Assembly (NCBI RefSeq): GCF_018138085.1 | Contig: NZ_CP073105.1 | Location: forward strand, 620,001 to 684,000 | Source: Stutzerimonas stutzeri | GTDB lineage: Bacteria; Pseudomonadota; Gammaproteobacteria; Pseudomonadales; Pseudomonadaceae | Direction of reading: 5' to 3' | DNA length: 64,000 bases | Shown here: positions 47,930-55,642 of the stretch, one piece after another | Position numbering within the stretch: the first letter of the stretch is position 1 | Layout: each line of letters begins with the position of its first letter | Program-made: the position numbers and the translations under genes | Notes under the pieces: model-generated | Told to the model about the DNA's origin: nothing | Databases searched by the model: none | Seen by the model: only the letters and a program-made list of their open reading frames with translations

Positions 47930-48481
47930 TCAGGCCTGATGCCGCTGGGGCAGCATGCGCCGCAGCACGTCATCGCGGCGGATGTAGTGGTGGAACAGCG
48001 CAGCTGCGGCATGCAGGCCGATCAGCCAGTAGCCGAGTACCGCCACGGTTTCGTGGATTTCCTTGATGTCGCCGGCCAGGCCCTTGTTCGGTGCCAGCAG
48101 TGCGGGCAGCTCCAAGCCGAAGAACGGGATTGGCTTTCCTGCCGCGCTCAGCGTCAGCCAGCCCAGCAGCGGCAGGCCAATCATCAGCCCGTACAGCGCC
48201 AGGTGTGCCAGCTTGGCCAGCCATTTCTCCCAGGCAACGCTGGCGACGGCCAGCGGTGCCGGCCGCAGCCAGCGTGCGAGCAGGCGTAGCCAGACCAGCG
48301 CGAAGACCGACAAGCCGAGCATGAAGTGCCACTGCTTGAGCAGCTCGCGTGTGTCGCTGCCCTTGGGGAAGTTGCCCTTCAGTTCGATGGTTGCGTAGAC
48401 CGCCGCGATCAGCAGCACCATCAACCAGTGCATCGAGATAGACAACCGACCGTAGCGAGTCGGCATCTTCTTGTCGTTCAT
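47930..48481 (-). CDS. cybB: Cytochrome b561 family protein
   Basis: The 183-residue inner-membrane dihaem protein has four spans. Candidate haem ligands are His18 (SISMHWLM), His52 (KQWHFMLGL), His144 (EIHETV) and His157 (GLHAAAALFHH). Family members pass electrons from quinol, for some to superoxide. It is separated from the kinase gene upstream by 173 bp containing a CTTAAG-type box, so it may belong to the neighbouring two-component regulon. Confidence 0.9.
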   Translation of the reverse strand: MNDKKMPTRYGRLSISMHWLMVLLIAAVYATIELKGNFPKGSDTRELLKQWHFMLGLSVFALVWLRLLARWLRPAPLAVASVAWEKWLAKLAHLALYGLMIGLPLLGWLTLSAAGKPIPFFGLELPALLAPNKGLAGDIKEIHETVAVLGYWLIGLHAAAALFHHYIRRDDVLRRMLPQRHQA

Positions 48482-48528
48482 TTCACGTACTCCGCGTGTG
48501 GATAATGCCGCTAGTTTAAGCGCTGAAA

Positions 48529-48545
48529 CTTAAGCCAAGCTTATT
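48529..48545. promoter_or_regulatory. QseB/PmrA-type box before cytochrome b561
   Basis: CTTAAG (48529-48534), CCAAG, CTTATT (48540-48545) has the CTTAA-N6-CTTAA layout of QseB/PmrA sites with one mismatch (9 of 10). It lies 48 bp before the cytochrome b561 start codon. Confidence 0.6.
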
Positions 48546-48654
48546 CGGCTGCTTGCCGCGACGATGTACCGCGCCGATGCTTCATCTCGCGGCATTGCCT
48601 GGCATCGGATAAATGCCGCCATGGCTCGATCCGTGACGCGGCCCTTCATCCTGG

Positions 48655-50073
48655 TCAGCGGCGGGGCAGGCGCACGACGACGCGCAAGCCGCCGAGTGAA
48701 GAGTCGAGCAGTTCGACGTGGGCGTGGTGCAGTTCGGCAATGCGCGCAACGATCGACAGGCCAAGCCCGGCGCCCTGGCCATCGCCCAGGCGTACGAAGC
48801 GCTGGAACAACTGGCCACGCAGCTCGCCGGCGATGCCTGGGCCGCTGTCGGCAACTTCCAGGGTCAGGTGGTCCGGCGTGGCATGCAGCTGGACGTCGAT
48901 ACGCCCGCCGTGCGGGGTGTATTGCAACGCATTGCTCACCAGATTCTGCAGAAGGGTGGCGAGGCTCGCGGCGTCGCCGACCAGATTTAAATCGGCCTGA
49001 TCATCGGCTTCCAGCGCCAGTTCCTGCTGACGTGCTAGCGCCAGCGGGGTCAGTTCGGCGAGCGTCTCGCGCGCCAGGGCGCGTAGATCCATAGGCGCCA
49101 GACGTAGCTGTTGCGCGTTGGGTTCGAGCCGGGCGAGGGTCAGCAATTGCGTCACTACGCGGGTGGTGCGGTCGACGCCGGCGAGCAACTGCCGGAGTGC
49201 TTCGTCACGGTCGGCCTGGCTGCCGGCCTGCTGGGCGTTCTGGGCATGGATGCGCAGCACGGCCAATGGGGTTCGCAACTCGTGGGCGGCGTCGGCGATG
49301 AAGCGCTTCTCCCGCTCAACCAGCTGATTGACCTGTTGTAACAGGCGGTTCAACGACGCGGCGATCTGCTCCAACTCGCGCGGCAACGGCGCCAGCAACA
49401 ACGGCGCCAGGTTGTCCGGGTCGCGGCGCTTGAGCAACTGCGCCATGTCTGCCAGCGGCCGCAGGCCCCAGCCCACCGCCAGCCAGATCAGCAGGGCCAG
49501 CAGGGGCAAGCCGATCAGGTCCGGCATCAGGCTACGGCGGGCGATCTTGCCGACCAGCTCGCCGCGTACATCGCCGCGCTCGCTGACCAGCACCCACAGG
49601 TCGTCTTGGTGATCCTGCAGCAGAAACAGCCGCCAGTCGTGGCCGTCGAGCGAGACATCATGAAAGCCCGCGGGCAACTGGCGGAAGGAGCGAGCCGGTG
49701 ATCCGCCGGCTTCGGCCAGCTGCTGCAGTGCGCCTTTCGGCGCGCCGGCCGACTGCAGCACGACGCTGCCATCGGCCGCATACACCTGAAAGCCCAGCTT
49801 GGTCTCATAAGCATGTCCCGGTGCGTCCCTGCCGCGCTGTGCATTCACCGCCGCATCCAGCGCCTGCTGCAAAGCCCGGCGCGCCGGCGCATCCATCTCG
49901 CGCATCACCAGGCCCTGAACCAGGCGCGCGCTCTGTGCCAGCTGCGCGTCGAACAGCTCTTCGGTCTCGTGACGGGCATCGCGGTAGCTGCGCCAGGAGA
50001 TCAGGCTCAGCGATACCAGCAACGTGCCGAGCACCAGTGCCAGCGTGCGGTTGCGGATGGAATACGTCAGCAT
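48655..50073 (-). CDS. QseC/PmrB-type sensor histidine kinase
   Basis: The 472-residue kinase has a first membrane span (about 9-27), a periplasmic domain (about 28-180), a second span (about 185-203) and a HAMP-like linker. The dimerisation domain has phosphoacceptor His264 in DAAHELRTPL, and the ATPase domain has NLVSNALQYTPHG (N box), DSGPGI (G1) and GAGLGLSI (G2). It overlaps the regulator gene by 7 bases and ends the seven-gene operon. The signal is unknown. Confidence 0.92.
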   Translation of the reverse strand: MLTYSIRNRTLALVLGTLLVSLSLISWRSYRDARHETEELFDAQLAQSARLVQGLVMREMDAPARRALQQALDAAVNAQRGRDAPGHAYETKLGFQVYAADGSVVLQSAGAPKGALQQLAEAGGSPARSFRQLPAGFHDVSLDGHDWRLFLLQDHQDDLWVLVSERGDVRGELVGKIARRSLMPDLIGLPLLALLIWLAVGWGLRPLADMAQLLKRRDPDNLAPLLLAPLPRELEQIAASLNRLLQQVNQLVEREKRFIADAAHELRTPLAVLRIHAQNAQQAGSQADRDEALRQLLAGVDRTTRVVTQLLTLARLEPNAQQLRLAPMDLRALARETLAELTPLALARQQELALEADDQADLNLVGDAASLATLLQNLVSNALQYTPHGGRIDVQLHATPDHLTLEVADSGPGIAGELRGQLFQRFVRLGDGQGAGLGLSIVARIAELHHAHVELLDSSLGGLRVVVRLPRR

Positions 50074-50726
50074 TTGTCGACCAGATAGCCGACGCCGCGC
50101 ACGGTGCGGATCAGTTCGGCAAAGAATTTCTTGCGCAGGTGGTGGATGTGCACCTCCAGGGCGTTGCTCTCGACCTCCTCGTCCCAGCCGTACAGCACCT
50201 GCTGCAGCCGGTCGCGCGTCAGTACGCGGCCCGGCTGGGCGATGAGTTCGTGGAGCAGGACGAATTCCTTGCGCGGCAGGCTGACCGGCACGCCACGATA
50301 GGTGACCTGCTGGTTGACCGGGTCGAGCGCTATCCCGCGGTACTCCAGGATGGGCTCCGGGCGGTTGAAGCTGCGCCGCAGCAAGGCGCGCAGGCGGGCC
50401 TTGAGCTCGGCGACGTCGAAGGGTTTGACCAGGTAATCGTCGGCGCCGGCGTCGAGCCCGGCGATGCGGTCGCCGGTGGCGTCACGTGCGGTCAGCACCA
50501 GCACCGGCACCGGGTTGCCGGCGGCGCGCAGGCGCTTGAGCAGATCCAGGCCGTCCAGCCTGGGCAGCCCCAGGTCGAGGATTGCCAGGTCAAAACTCTC
50601 GTGTGTCAGGGCGTGCAGCGCGCTGGCGCCGTCCTGCAGCCAGTCGACCGTATAGCCCTCCGGCTTGAGCGCCGTGCGGATGCCCTCGCCAAGGGCGTGA
50701 TCGTCTTCAACCAGCAGAATGCGCAT
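50067..50726 (-). CDS. QseB/PmrA-type response regulator
   Basis: The 219-residue OmpR-family regulator has a receiver domain with the acidic pair in MRILLVEDD, phosphoacceptor Asp51 (LAILDLGLPRLDG), the conserved Lys in DDYLVKPFD, and a winged-helix domain ending NALEVHIHHLRKKF and RTVRGVGYLVDK. I chose ATG 50726 because MRILLVEDD is the family start. It lies 51 bp after the TPR gene. QseB/PmrA relatives bind CTTAA-N6-CTTAA repeats, found at the operon head. Confidence 0.93.
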   Translation of the reverse strand: MRILLVEDDHALGEGIRTALKPEGYTVDWLQDGASALHALTHESFDLAILDLGLPRLDGLDLLKRLRAAGNPVPVLVLTARDATGDRIAGLDAGADDYLVKPFDVAELKARLRALLRRSFNRPEPILEYRGIALDPVNQQVTYRGVPVSLPRKEFVLLHELIAQPGRVLTRDRLQQVLYGWDEEVESNALEVHIHHLRKKFFAELIRTVRGVGYLVDKC

Positions 50727-50777
50727 GTGGGTCCTTTGGGGCGGCCGAGGCGGTTCATTCAACCCCGGCGCGAGGGG

Positions 50778-51428
50778 TTATTCCAGCTTTTCTTCGACCT
50801 GGGCGAGCAGGTTGCGGGCTTCTTCGCGGCGACCGGCGTCGGCCACCTCACGCCCGGGGCGATCAGGCGCGGCGAGCGCCTTTTTCAGCGCCGCGCGGGC
50901 CTCGTTGTAACGCTTCTGGCGCAGCAGGAAATCGCCGTGGAAATAGTTGGGGTCGATGCCATTCGGGTTCAGGTGCAATGCCTGCTGGAACAGTGCCTGG
51001 GCCTTGTCGTCGTCACCAAAGCCGATCGGCCAGCCGGGCACCTGGTAATAAAGCGTGGCGAGGCTGGTATAGGCGGAGCCGTCGAGTGCTTGCGGATCGA
51101 GCTCGATGGCCTTCTCCAATTCGGCCTTGGCCTGCTTGACCAGGCCGAGCGCGCCCAGGCCGCCCTTGGCGCCGGCCCAGGTGCTGAGCACGATGCCATG
51201 CCAGATGCGCAGCTCGGCCGCCCGCGGTTCGCTGGTGACGGCGCTGTCGGCTGTCGCGGCGAGTTTGGCGAAGGCGGCCTCGCGCTGCGCGGCCGGCAAT
51301 TGATAGTTGATCTCGGCCCAGCGCGTCTGCAGCTGATGCAGCGCTTCGTCGCCGGCCGGGGTGAGCGCGAAGGAGGGGTGGCAGGCCAAAGCCAACAGAA
51401 CGGTACACAAGCCGAGCAGGCGCTTCAT
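50778..51428 (-). CDS. TPR-repeat exported protein of the hemolysin-family operon
   Basis: The 216-residue product starts with a signal peptide (MKRLLGLCTVLLALACHPSFA; the Cys may also make it a lipoprotein, though the lipobox is poor). TPR-like repeats follow: AELEKAIELDPQALDG and AQALFQQALHLNPNG. It probably serves as a periplasmic scaffold; no enzyme motif is seen. Its ATG overlaps the SDR stop (ATGA), showing cotranscription. Confidence 0.8.
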   Translation of the reverse strand: MKRLLGLCTVLLALACHPSFALTPAGDEALHQLQTRWAEINYQLPAAQREAAFAKLAATADSAVTSEPRAAELRIWHGIVLSTWAGAKGGLGALGLVKQAKAELEKAIELDPQALDGSAYTSLATLYYQVPGWPIGFGDDDKAQALFQQALHLNPNGIDPNYFHGDFLLRQKRYNEARAALKKALAAPDRPGREVADAGRREEARNLLAQVEEKLE

Positions 51429-52249
51429 GGATGATCTCCAGAGGGATGAGAGGGTCGCGGTTGGTCTGCGCGGGCGAAGCGCTTGATCACCGGCAACTGC
51501 TTGCGCAGGGCCTGATCGACCAGGCGCGGCAACAGGCTGTTGAGACGTACGAACAGTTTCTCTGGCCAGCCCAGGTAGAGCTCCTCGCGCTCGGCCATGA
51601 TCGCCTGGACGATCTGTGCGGCCACCGCCTGGGGATCGTCCATGCTCACCTTGAGCGCATCGTTCATGGCCACCACCTCGACGCTGTTCATCGCTGTGCG
51701 GGTGGCGCGGGGCGCGACGTAGAGCACCTTGATGTGGGTGTCGGCCAGCTCCCGGCGCAGCGCTTCGGAAAAGCCGCGCAAGGCGAACTTGCTGGCGCAG
51801 TAGGTGGCGAAGCCGGGATAGCCGATCGAGCCGAAGGTCGAGCCGAGGTTGACCAGCAGCGCCCGGGGTTGCTCGCGTAGCAGCGGCAGGAGCAGGTGGG
51901 TGAGTTGTAGCGTGGCGGTCACGTTGACGCCGATCAGCCGGGCGATGGCGTCTTCGTCCTGCTGTTCCAGCAGGCTGAACTGGTTGACTCCGGCTGCGTT
52001 GATCACGCAGTTGATGCCGCCGAAACGCCGCGCGGCCTCGAGCACGGCCAGCCGGCCACTGTGCTGGGTCAGGTCGGCGCAGACCAGGCTGACCTCGTCC
52101 GGATGACGGCGCGCCAGCGCTTGCAAGGCGAGGCTGCCACGGCCGACGAGCAAGAGACGGGCGCCACCGGCGCAGAGCCGCTCGACCATTTCCTGGCCGA
52201 TTCCGCCGCTGGCGCCGGTGAGCAGGGCGCGGCACTGTTCGAGTCGCAT
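51425..52249 (-). CDS. Short-chain dehydrogenase/reductase
   Basis: The 274-residue SDR has the cofactor motif TGASGGIG (11-18), NAAG near 84-87, and catalytic Asn109, Ser137, Tyr150 and Lys154 (YCASK). It is of the classical type and would reduce or oxidise a carbonyl/alcohol using NAD(P)H. A C-terminal stretch (about 230-250, LYLGWPEKLFVRLNSLLPRL) resembles the membrane-associating tail of lipid-acting SDRs. It lies 10 bp after the di-iron oxidase gene. Confidence 0.9.
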   Translation of the reverse strand: MRLEQCRALLTGASGGIGQEMVERLCAGGARLLLVGRGSLALQALARRHPDEVSLVCADLTQHSGRLAVLEAARRFGGINCVINAAGVNQFSLLEQQDEDAIARLIGVNVTATLQLTHLLLPLLREQPRALLVNLGSTFGSIGYPGFATYCASKFALRGFSEALRRELADTHIKVLYVAPRATRTAMNSVEVVAMNDALKVSMDDPQAVAAQIVQAIMAEREELYLGWPEKLFVRLNSLLPRLVDQALRKQLPVIKRFARADQPRPSHPSGDHP

Positions 52250-52259
52250 GCTCGCCTCC

Positions 52260-52907
52260 TCAGGCCGTCAGGCTGCGGAAGATGTCGCCATACAGGCGAT
52301 AGACCGCGCGGGCGGTATGCACCACGGCCGCCTTGTTGTCGTCTTCGTCGAGACGGTTCATCAGGGTCTTGAAGAATTCGATGTGCTCGACGTCCAGGCT
52401 GCCGTGGGAGGTCAGATAGCTGAACGCCTTGGCCGGCAGCTCGAGCTTGTCCTGGAGTACGCCAGCCGCCTGGGTCGCTAGGGCAATGCTGGTGCCTTCC
52501 AGAACATTGACCATGCCGAAGAAGCTCACCGGGTTGTGCCGGGCGATGCGGTCGTAGACGTAGGCGACCATCAGTTCGGTGGGCAGTGCCGGTTGGCCGT
52601 AGCGTACCGCCTCGGCATCGCCGCCGCAGGCGCGGATGTCGTTGAGGATCCACTCCTGGTGGCCGGTTTCTTCCTCGATGTATTCGGCGATGGCCACGCG
52701 CAGCCATTCCAGCCGTTCAGGCAGCCGCGCGCCGCAGGCCATCAGTAGCGGCACGGTGTGCTTGACGTGATGGTAGGCCTGGGTGAGGAAGGCGATGTAC
52801 TGCTCGCGGGTGGCGGTTCCGGCCAGGGCGGCGTGGATGATCGGCGACGCCAGCAGATAGTCGCGTTCGGTGCGGGTCTGGTGTTGCAACTGGTCGAAGA
52901 ATTCCAT
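52260..52907 (-). CDS. Haem-oxygenase-like di-iron oxidase (TenA/CADD/UndA-like)
   Basis: The 215-residue all-helical protein carries likely metal ligands of the haem-oxygenase-like di-metal oxidase (HDO) superfamily. These are the helix EEETGH (Glu80, His83), Glu137 in NVLEGTSIA, and His168-x3-Asp172-x2-His175 (HGSLDVEH), the same HxxxDxxH spacing as CADD. Known HDO enzymes use iron and oxygen on fatty acids or amines. I chose the ATG at 52907 for GAGG upstream; 52919 is an alternative. It lies between an acyl ligase and an SDR. Confidence 0.85.
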   Translation of the reverse strand: MEFFDQLQHQTRTERDYLLASPIIHAALAGTATREQYIAFLTQAYHHVKHTVPLLMACGARLPERLEWLRVAIAEYIEEETGHQEWILNDIRACGGDAEAVRYGQPALPTELMVAYVYDRIARHNPVSFFGMVNVLEGTSIALATQAAGVLQDKLELPAKAFSYLTSHGSLDVEHIEFFKTLMNRLDEDDNKAAVVHTARAVYRLYGDIFRSLTA

Positions 52908-52918
52908 GAATAACCTCA

Positions 52919-54370
52919 TCAGGCAGAAGGCAAAAGGGAGTCGATATCGGCGCCGTAGGCCGTCTGCAGCGCGGCGCGACGTAGACGGCCGTTACTGGTC
53001 GCCAGGTCGTTGTTCGCGCTGAAAGGCGCGTTGGCGCGCAGCCAGTGGTGCGCGCGGGCGTAATCGGGCAGGCCGGCGTTGACCCGGTCCACCGCGGCTT
53101 GCAGCTCGGCGTCGCTGCAGTCGGCGCGGCGCGGCACCAGCACGGCGATGTTCTGCGGCAGGGCCTCGCCATGCAGCCAGGCCTGGGCGATCGGCGCCTG
53201 CTGGACCAGCTCGGCTTCCACCCATTCGGGGTTGACGTTGCGTCCGTAGGCGGTGACGAACTGGTGTTTCTTGCGCCCGTGCAGCACCAGGAAACCGTCC
53301 TCGAAATGGCCGAGATCGCCGGTCGCCAGCCAATTACCCGGCTGCACCGGCTCGCCGAGGTAGCCGAGCATGTGCGGGCCCTTGACCAGCACTTCGCCGT
53401 CATCCGCCAGGCGCACCTCGACGTGTGCCAACGGCTGGCCAACCGTGCTGATGCGGCGCGCTGCCGGCGTGTTGAGGCAGACCACCGAGGCGCATTCGGA
53501 CAGGCCGTAACCCTCGAACACCGGCAGCCCGAGCCGCTCGGCGCGCTCGAGTAACTGCGGGGCGACCCGGCCACCGCCGACGGCGACGAATCGAAGTGAA
53601 TCGGGCAGTGGCACGCCTTGTTCGGCGGCACTGACAATGGCCAGCAGCAGTTGCGGCAGCAGGATCAGGCTGTGCGGTCGGCTCTGGTTCAGCGTGGCGA
53701 GAAAGCGCGGCAAGTCGAAGCCGGCGCTGCCACTGAAGCCGATCTCGGCCAGCGGACGCAGTTCGACGCAGGCGCCAGCCAACAGCGGCGCATAGAGCCC
53801 GGCGATATTTTCCAGCAGCGTCGCCAACGGCAGCACACACAGATGCTGCTGCACCGCGCAGGGCAGGCTGGCCTGCCACAGACTGTCGGCGACCGCCAGC
53901 TGGGCCTCGGCATCCAGGCAGGCGCCCTTGGGCTGGCCGGTGGTGCCGGAGGTGTAGGTAATCTTCAAGGTGCCGGCCGGTACAGATGTGACCGATTGCA
54001 ACGGGCGTTGCAGCACGCCGGGCGCCGTCGCCTCGAAGCCGGACGCCTCGGTCAGCGGATTCGCCGTTCCGATCACACAATCAATGCCGGCATGCTGCAA
54101 CACATGGGCATGCTGGGCCGGCGAGAAAAAGCCCGGCAGTGGCACGCAGACCAATTCGGCGCGCAGCAGCGCAAGGTCCCATAGTGCCCACTCCAGCCCG
54201 TTGTCCAGCGCCAGGGCGACGCGCTGCACGCCCAACCGCGCGAGCTGGTCGGCGCGGCTATCCACCGCCTCGCGCAGCTGCGCGTAGCTCAGTTGATGCG
54301 GACCTTCGCGCAGGGCGATGCCGGCATGGCGCTCGAGGGTCGCCCAGAAACGTTCAGCTGCAGGCTGCAT
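52919..54370 (-). CDS. AMP-dependent acyl ligase (ANL family)
   Basis: The 483-residue protein has the adenylate-forming motifs YTSGTTGQPKG (139-149), EGYGLSE (286-292), TGDLG (350-354) and the hinge region GRKKHQFVTAYGRNVNPEWVE (shown only in sense; 365-385). It would activate a carboxylic acid as an acyl adenylate. At the usual catalytic Lys near the C terminus the sequence reads NGRLRR, with Arg462. It overlaps the hemolysin-family gene by 17 bases. The substrate is unknown; fatty acyl is likely from its neighbours. Confidence 0.88.
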   Translation of the reverse strand: MQPAAERFWATLERHAGIALREGPHQLSYAQLREAVDSRADQLARLGVQRVALALDNGLEWALWDLALLRAELVCVPLPGFFSPAQHAHVLQHAGIDCVIGTANPLTEASGFEATAPGVLQRPLQSVTSVPAGTLKITYTSGTTGQPKGACLDAEAQLAVADSLWQASLPCAVQQHLCVLPLATLLENIAGLYAPLLAGACVELRPLAEIGFSGSAGFDLPRFLATLNQSRPHSLILLPQLLLAIVSAAEQGVPLPDSLRFVAVGGGRVAPQLLERAERLGLPVFEGYGLSECASVVCLNTPAARRISTVGQPLAHVEVRLADDGEVLVKGPHMLGYLGEPVQPGNWLATGDLGHFEDGFLVLHGRKKHQFVTAYGRNVNPEWVEAELVQQAPIAQAWLHGEALPQNIAVLVPRRADCSDAELQAAVDRVNAGLPDYARAHHWLRANAPFSANNDLATSNGRLRRAALQTAYGADIDSLLPSA

Positions 54371-55043
54371 GCGGTACCTCCCCGAAATTGAACAGTGGTT
54401 CGTAGCCCAGCCGTGGATAGATGCCTAGCTGCAGCAGACGCTGGTGGCCGGGCAGGATCTCGCCGGCCATGACCTGCGGCCGGCTGGCGTAGTAGCTGCC
54501 CCAGTCGGCCAGCTCCTCGCCCATCCGCGCCGGATCGGCCAGCCCCAGCGGCATCGGGTCGAGTGCCAGGCGCTGGAAGCTGTTGAGCAACGTCGGCGTG
54601 CCGGTGAAGACCACCCAGCGGAAGCCCTGGGCGATCAGCAGGTCGGTCAGGGCGACGATCAGCAGACGCGCCGAGGCATTGCCAAAAGCGGCCAGGTTGC
54701 CCACCTCGACGATCTCGCCGCGTGAAATCGGCATGCCGCTGCGCCTGCTCACGGCCTGCTCGATGGGCTCGTCCAGGTAGCGTTCGAGAAACAGCGGCCG
54801 GCGCCGGGCGCTGCGCAGGCCGACCGCGCCCTGCACCGCGCCGTCGTCGCCATGCAGGCCCAGCAGACAGGGCATGAAGTGGCGGATCCGCGCCTGGTAG
54901 CTCTCGGCGAAGCGCAGGGCGATGAAATGTTCCAGCGCCGCCCGCCGCGCCCCCTGGCCCGGTTGCGCCAGTTGCAGGGTCAGCGGCGATTCGCGGCCGA
55001 TGCGCGCCAGTACGTCAGTGTGTTCAACCCAGGGCAGTTCCAT
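54354..55043 (-). CDS. Thermostable-hemolysin family protein, GNAT-like
   Basis: The 229-residue product belongs to the thermostable hemolysin family (PF12261), whose fold is thought to resemble N-acyltransferases. Visible landmarks are FAESYQARIRHFMPCLLGL, LERYLDEPIEQAV, and REIVEVGNLAAFG near 108-121, the best conserved block. There is no signal peptide, so secretion as a toxin is doubtful; an acyl-transfer role is inferred. It is the first gene of the operon, with a CTTAAG-N5-CTTAAG box 46 bp upstream. Confidence 0.82.
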   Translation of the reverse strand: MELPWVEHTDVLARIGRESPLTLQLAQPGQGARRAALEHFIALRFAESYQARIRHFMPCLLGLHGDDGAVQGAVGLRSARRRPLFLERYLDEPIEQAVSRRSGMPISRGEIVEVGNLAAFGNASARLLIVALTDLLIAQGFRWVVFTGTPTLLNSFQRLALDPMPLGLADPARMGEELADWGSYYASRPQVMAGEILPGHQRLLQLGIYPRLGYEPLFNFGEVPHAACS

Positions 55044-55088
55044 CGGGGAACCTCGGTTAGAAGCCTGGGGCGATTGTTGGGGGCCAGC

Positions 55089-55105
55089 CTTAAGCCAGTC
55101 TTAAG
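55089..55105 (-). promoter_or_regulatory. Perfect QseB/PmrA-type box at the operon head
   Basis: CTTAAG (55089-55094), CCAGT, CTTAAG (55100-55105) exactly matches the CTTAA-N6-CTTAA layout. It lies 46 bp before the hemolysin-family start, on the only promoter-sized gap of the seven-gene operon that also encodes a QseB/PmrA-like regulator. Confidence 0.75.
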
Positions 55106-55148
55106 CCCACCTCATCCACACGCTGGGCAGTGCGCCGCCGCTGCGCTC

Positions 55149-55164
55149 GCGACATTTTTTTCAC
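55149..55164 (+). promoter_or_regulatory. ColR-box-like sequence
   Basis: GCGACATTTTTTTCAC fits the published ColR motif (YYNASNNYTTTTTCAC) at all but the first position. It lies between the QseB/PmrA-type box and the YkvA stop. Its orientation points away from the hemolysin operon, so its target is unclear. Confidence 0.4.
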
Positions 55165-55192
55165 ATTCGCTTGTTTATGGTCGCCGTGTCGC

Positions 55193-55588
55193 TCAGCGCT
55201 GCATCAGCCAGTAGGCCAGGGCAGCGGCCCCCGATACCCAGATCAGCACCACCGCTACGGCGCCGGCGCGGGTTACCGGGCGCGGTGTGTCCTCCCAGGC
55301 CAGCGCCTGGGCGCGGCACTCGCTGAGGATGGCCGGAGGCATCAGGCGTATGGCCAGCCAGATGCCGAGGGGCAAAAGCAGCAGGTCGTCGAGATAGCCG
55401 AGCAGCGGGATGAAGTCCGGGATCAGGTCGATCGGGCTGAGCGCGTAGGCGACCACGCAGACCAGTAGCGCGCGCAGCCACCAGGGCGTATCCGGGTGGC
55501 GGGCGCAGAGCCAGAGCGTCATGACGTCACGCTTGAGCTGGCGTGCCCAGCCCCGCAGGCGCGACGTGAAGCGAGACAGGCTGAACAT
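55193..55588 (-). CDS. YkvA family (DUF1232) membrane protein
   Basis: The 131-residue product has the DUF1232 signature: PWWLRALLVCVVAYALSPIDLIPDFIPLLGYLDDLLLLP (positions about 41-79, quoted in sense only), with the SPIDLIPDFIP core. Two or three membrane spans follow. ATG 55588 follows GGGAGC. The function is unknown; relatives occur widely in bacteria. It lies head to head with the SdiA-regulated family gene. Confidence 0.87.
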   Translation of the reverse strand: MFSLSRFTSRLRGWARQLKRDVMTLWLCARHPDTPWWLRALLVCVVAYALSPIDLIPDFIPLLGYLDDLLLLPLGIWLAIRLMPPAILSECRAQALAWEDTPRPVTRAGAVAVVLIWVSGAAALAYWLMQR

Positions 55589-55642
55589 TGAATGCTCCCG
55601 GAGCAGAAACACTGGCGGTGCCAGCGCAGAGGATGAGTCGCG

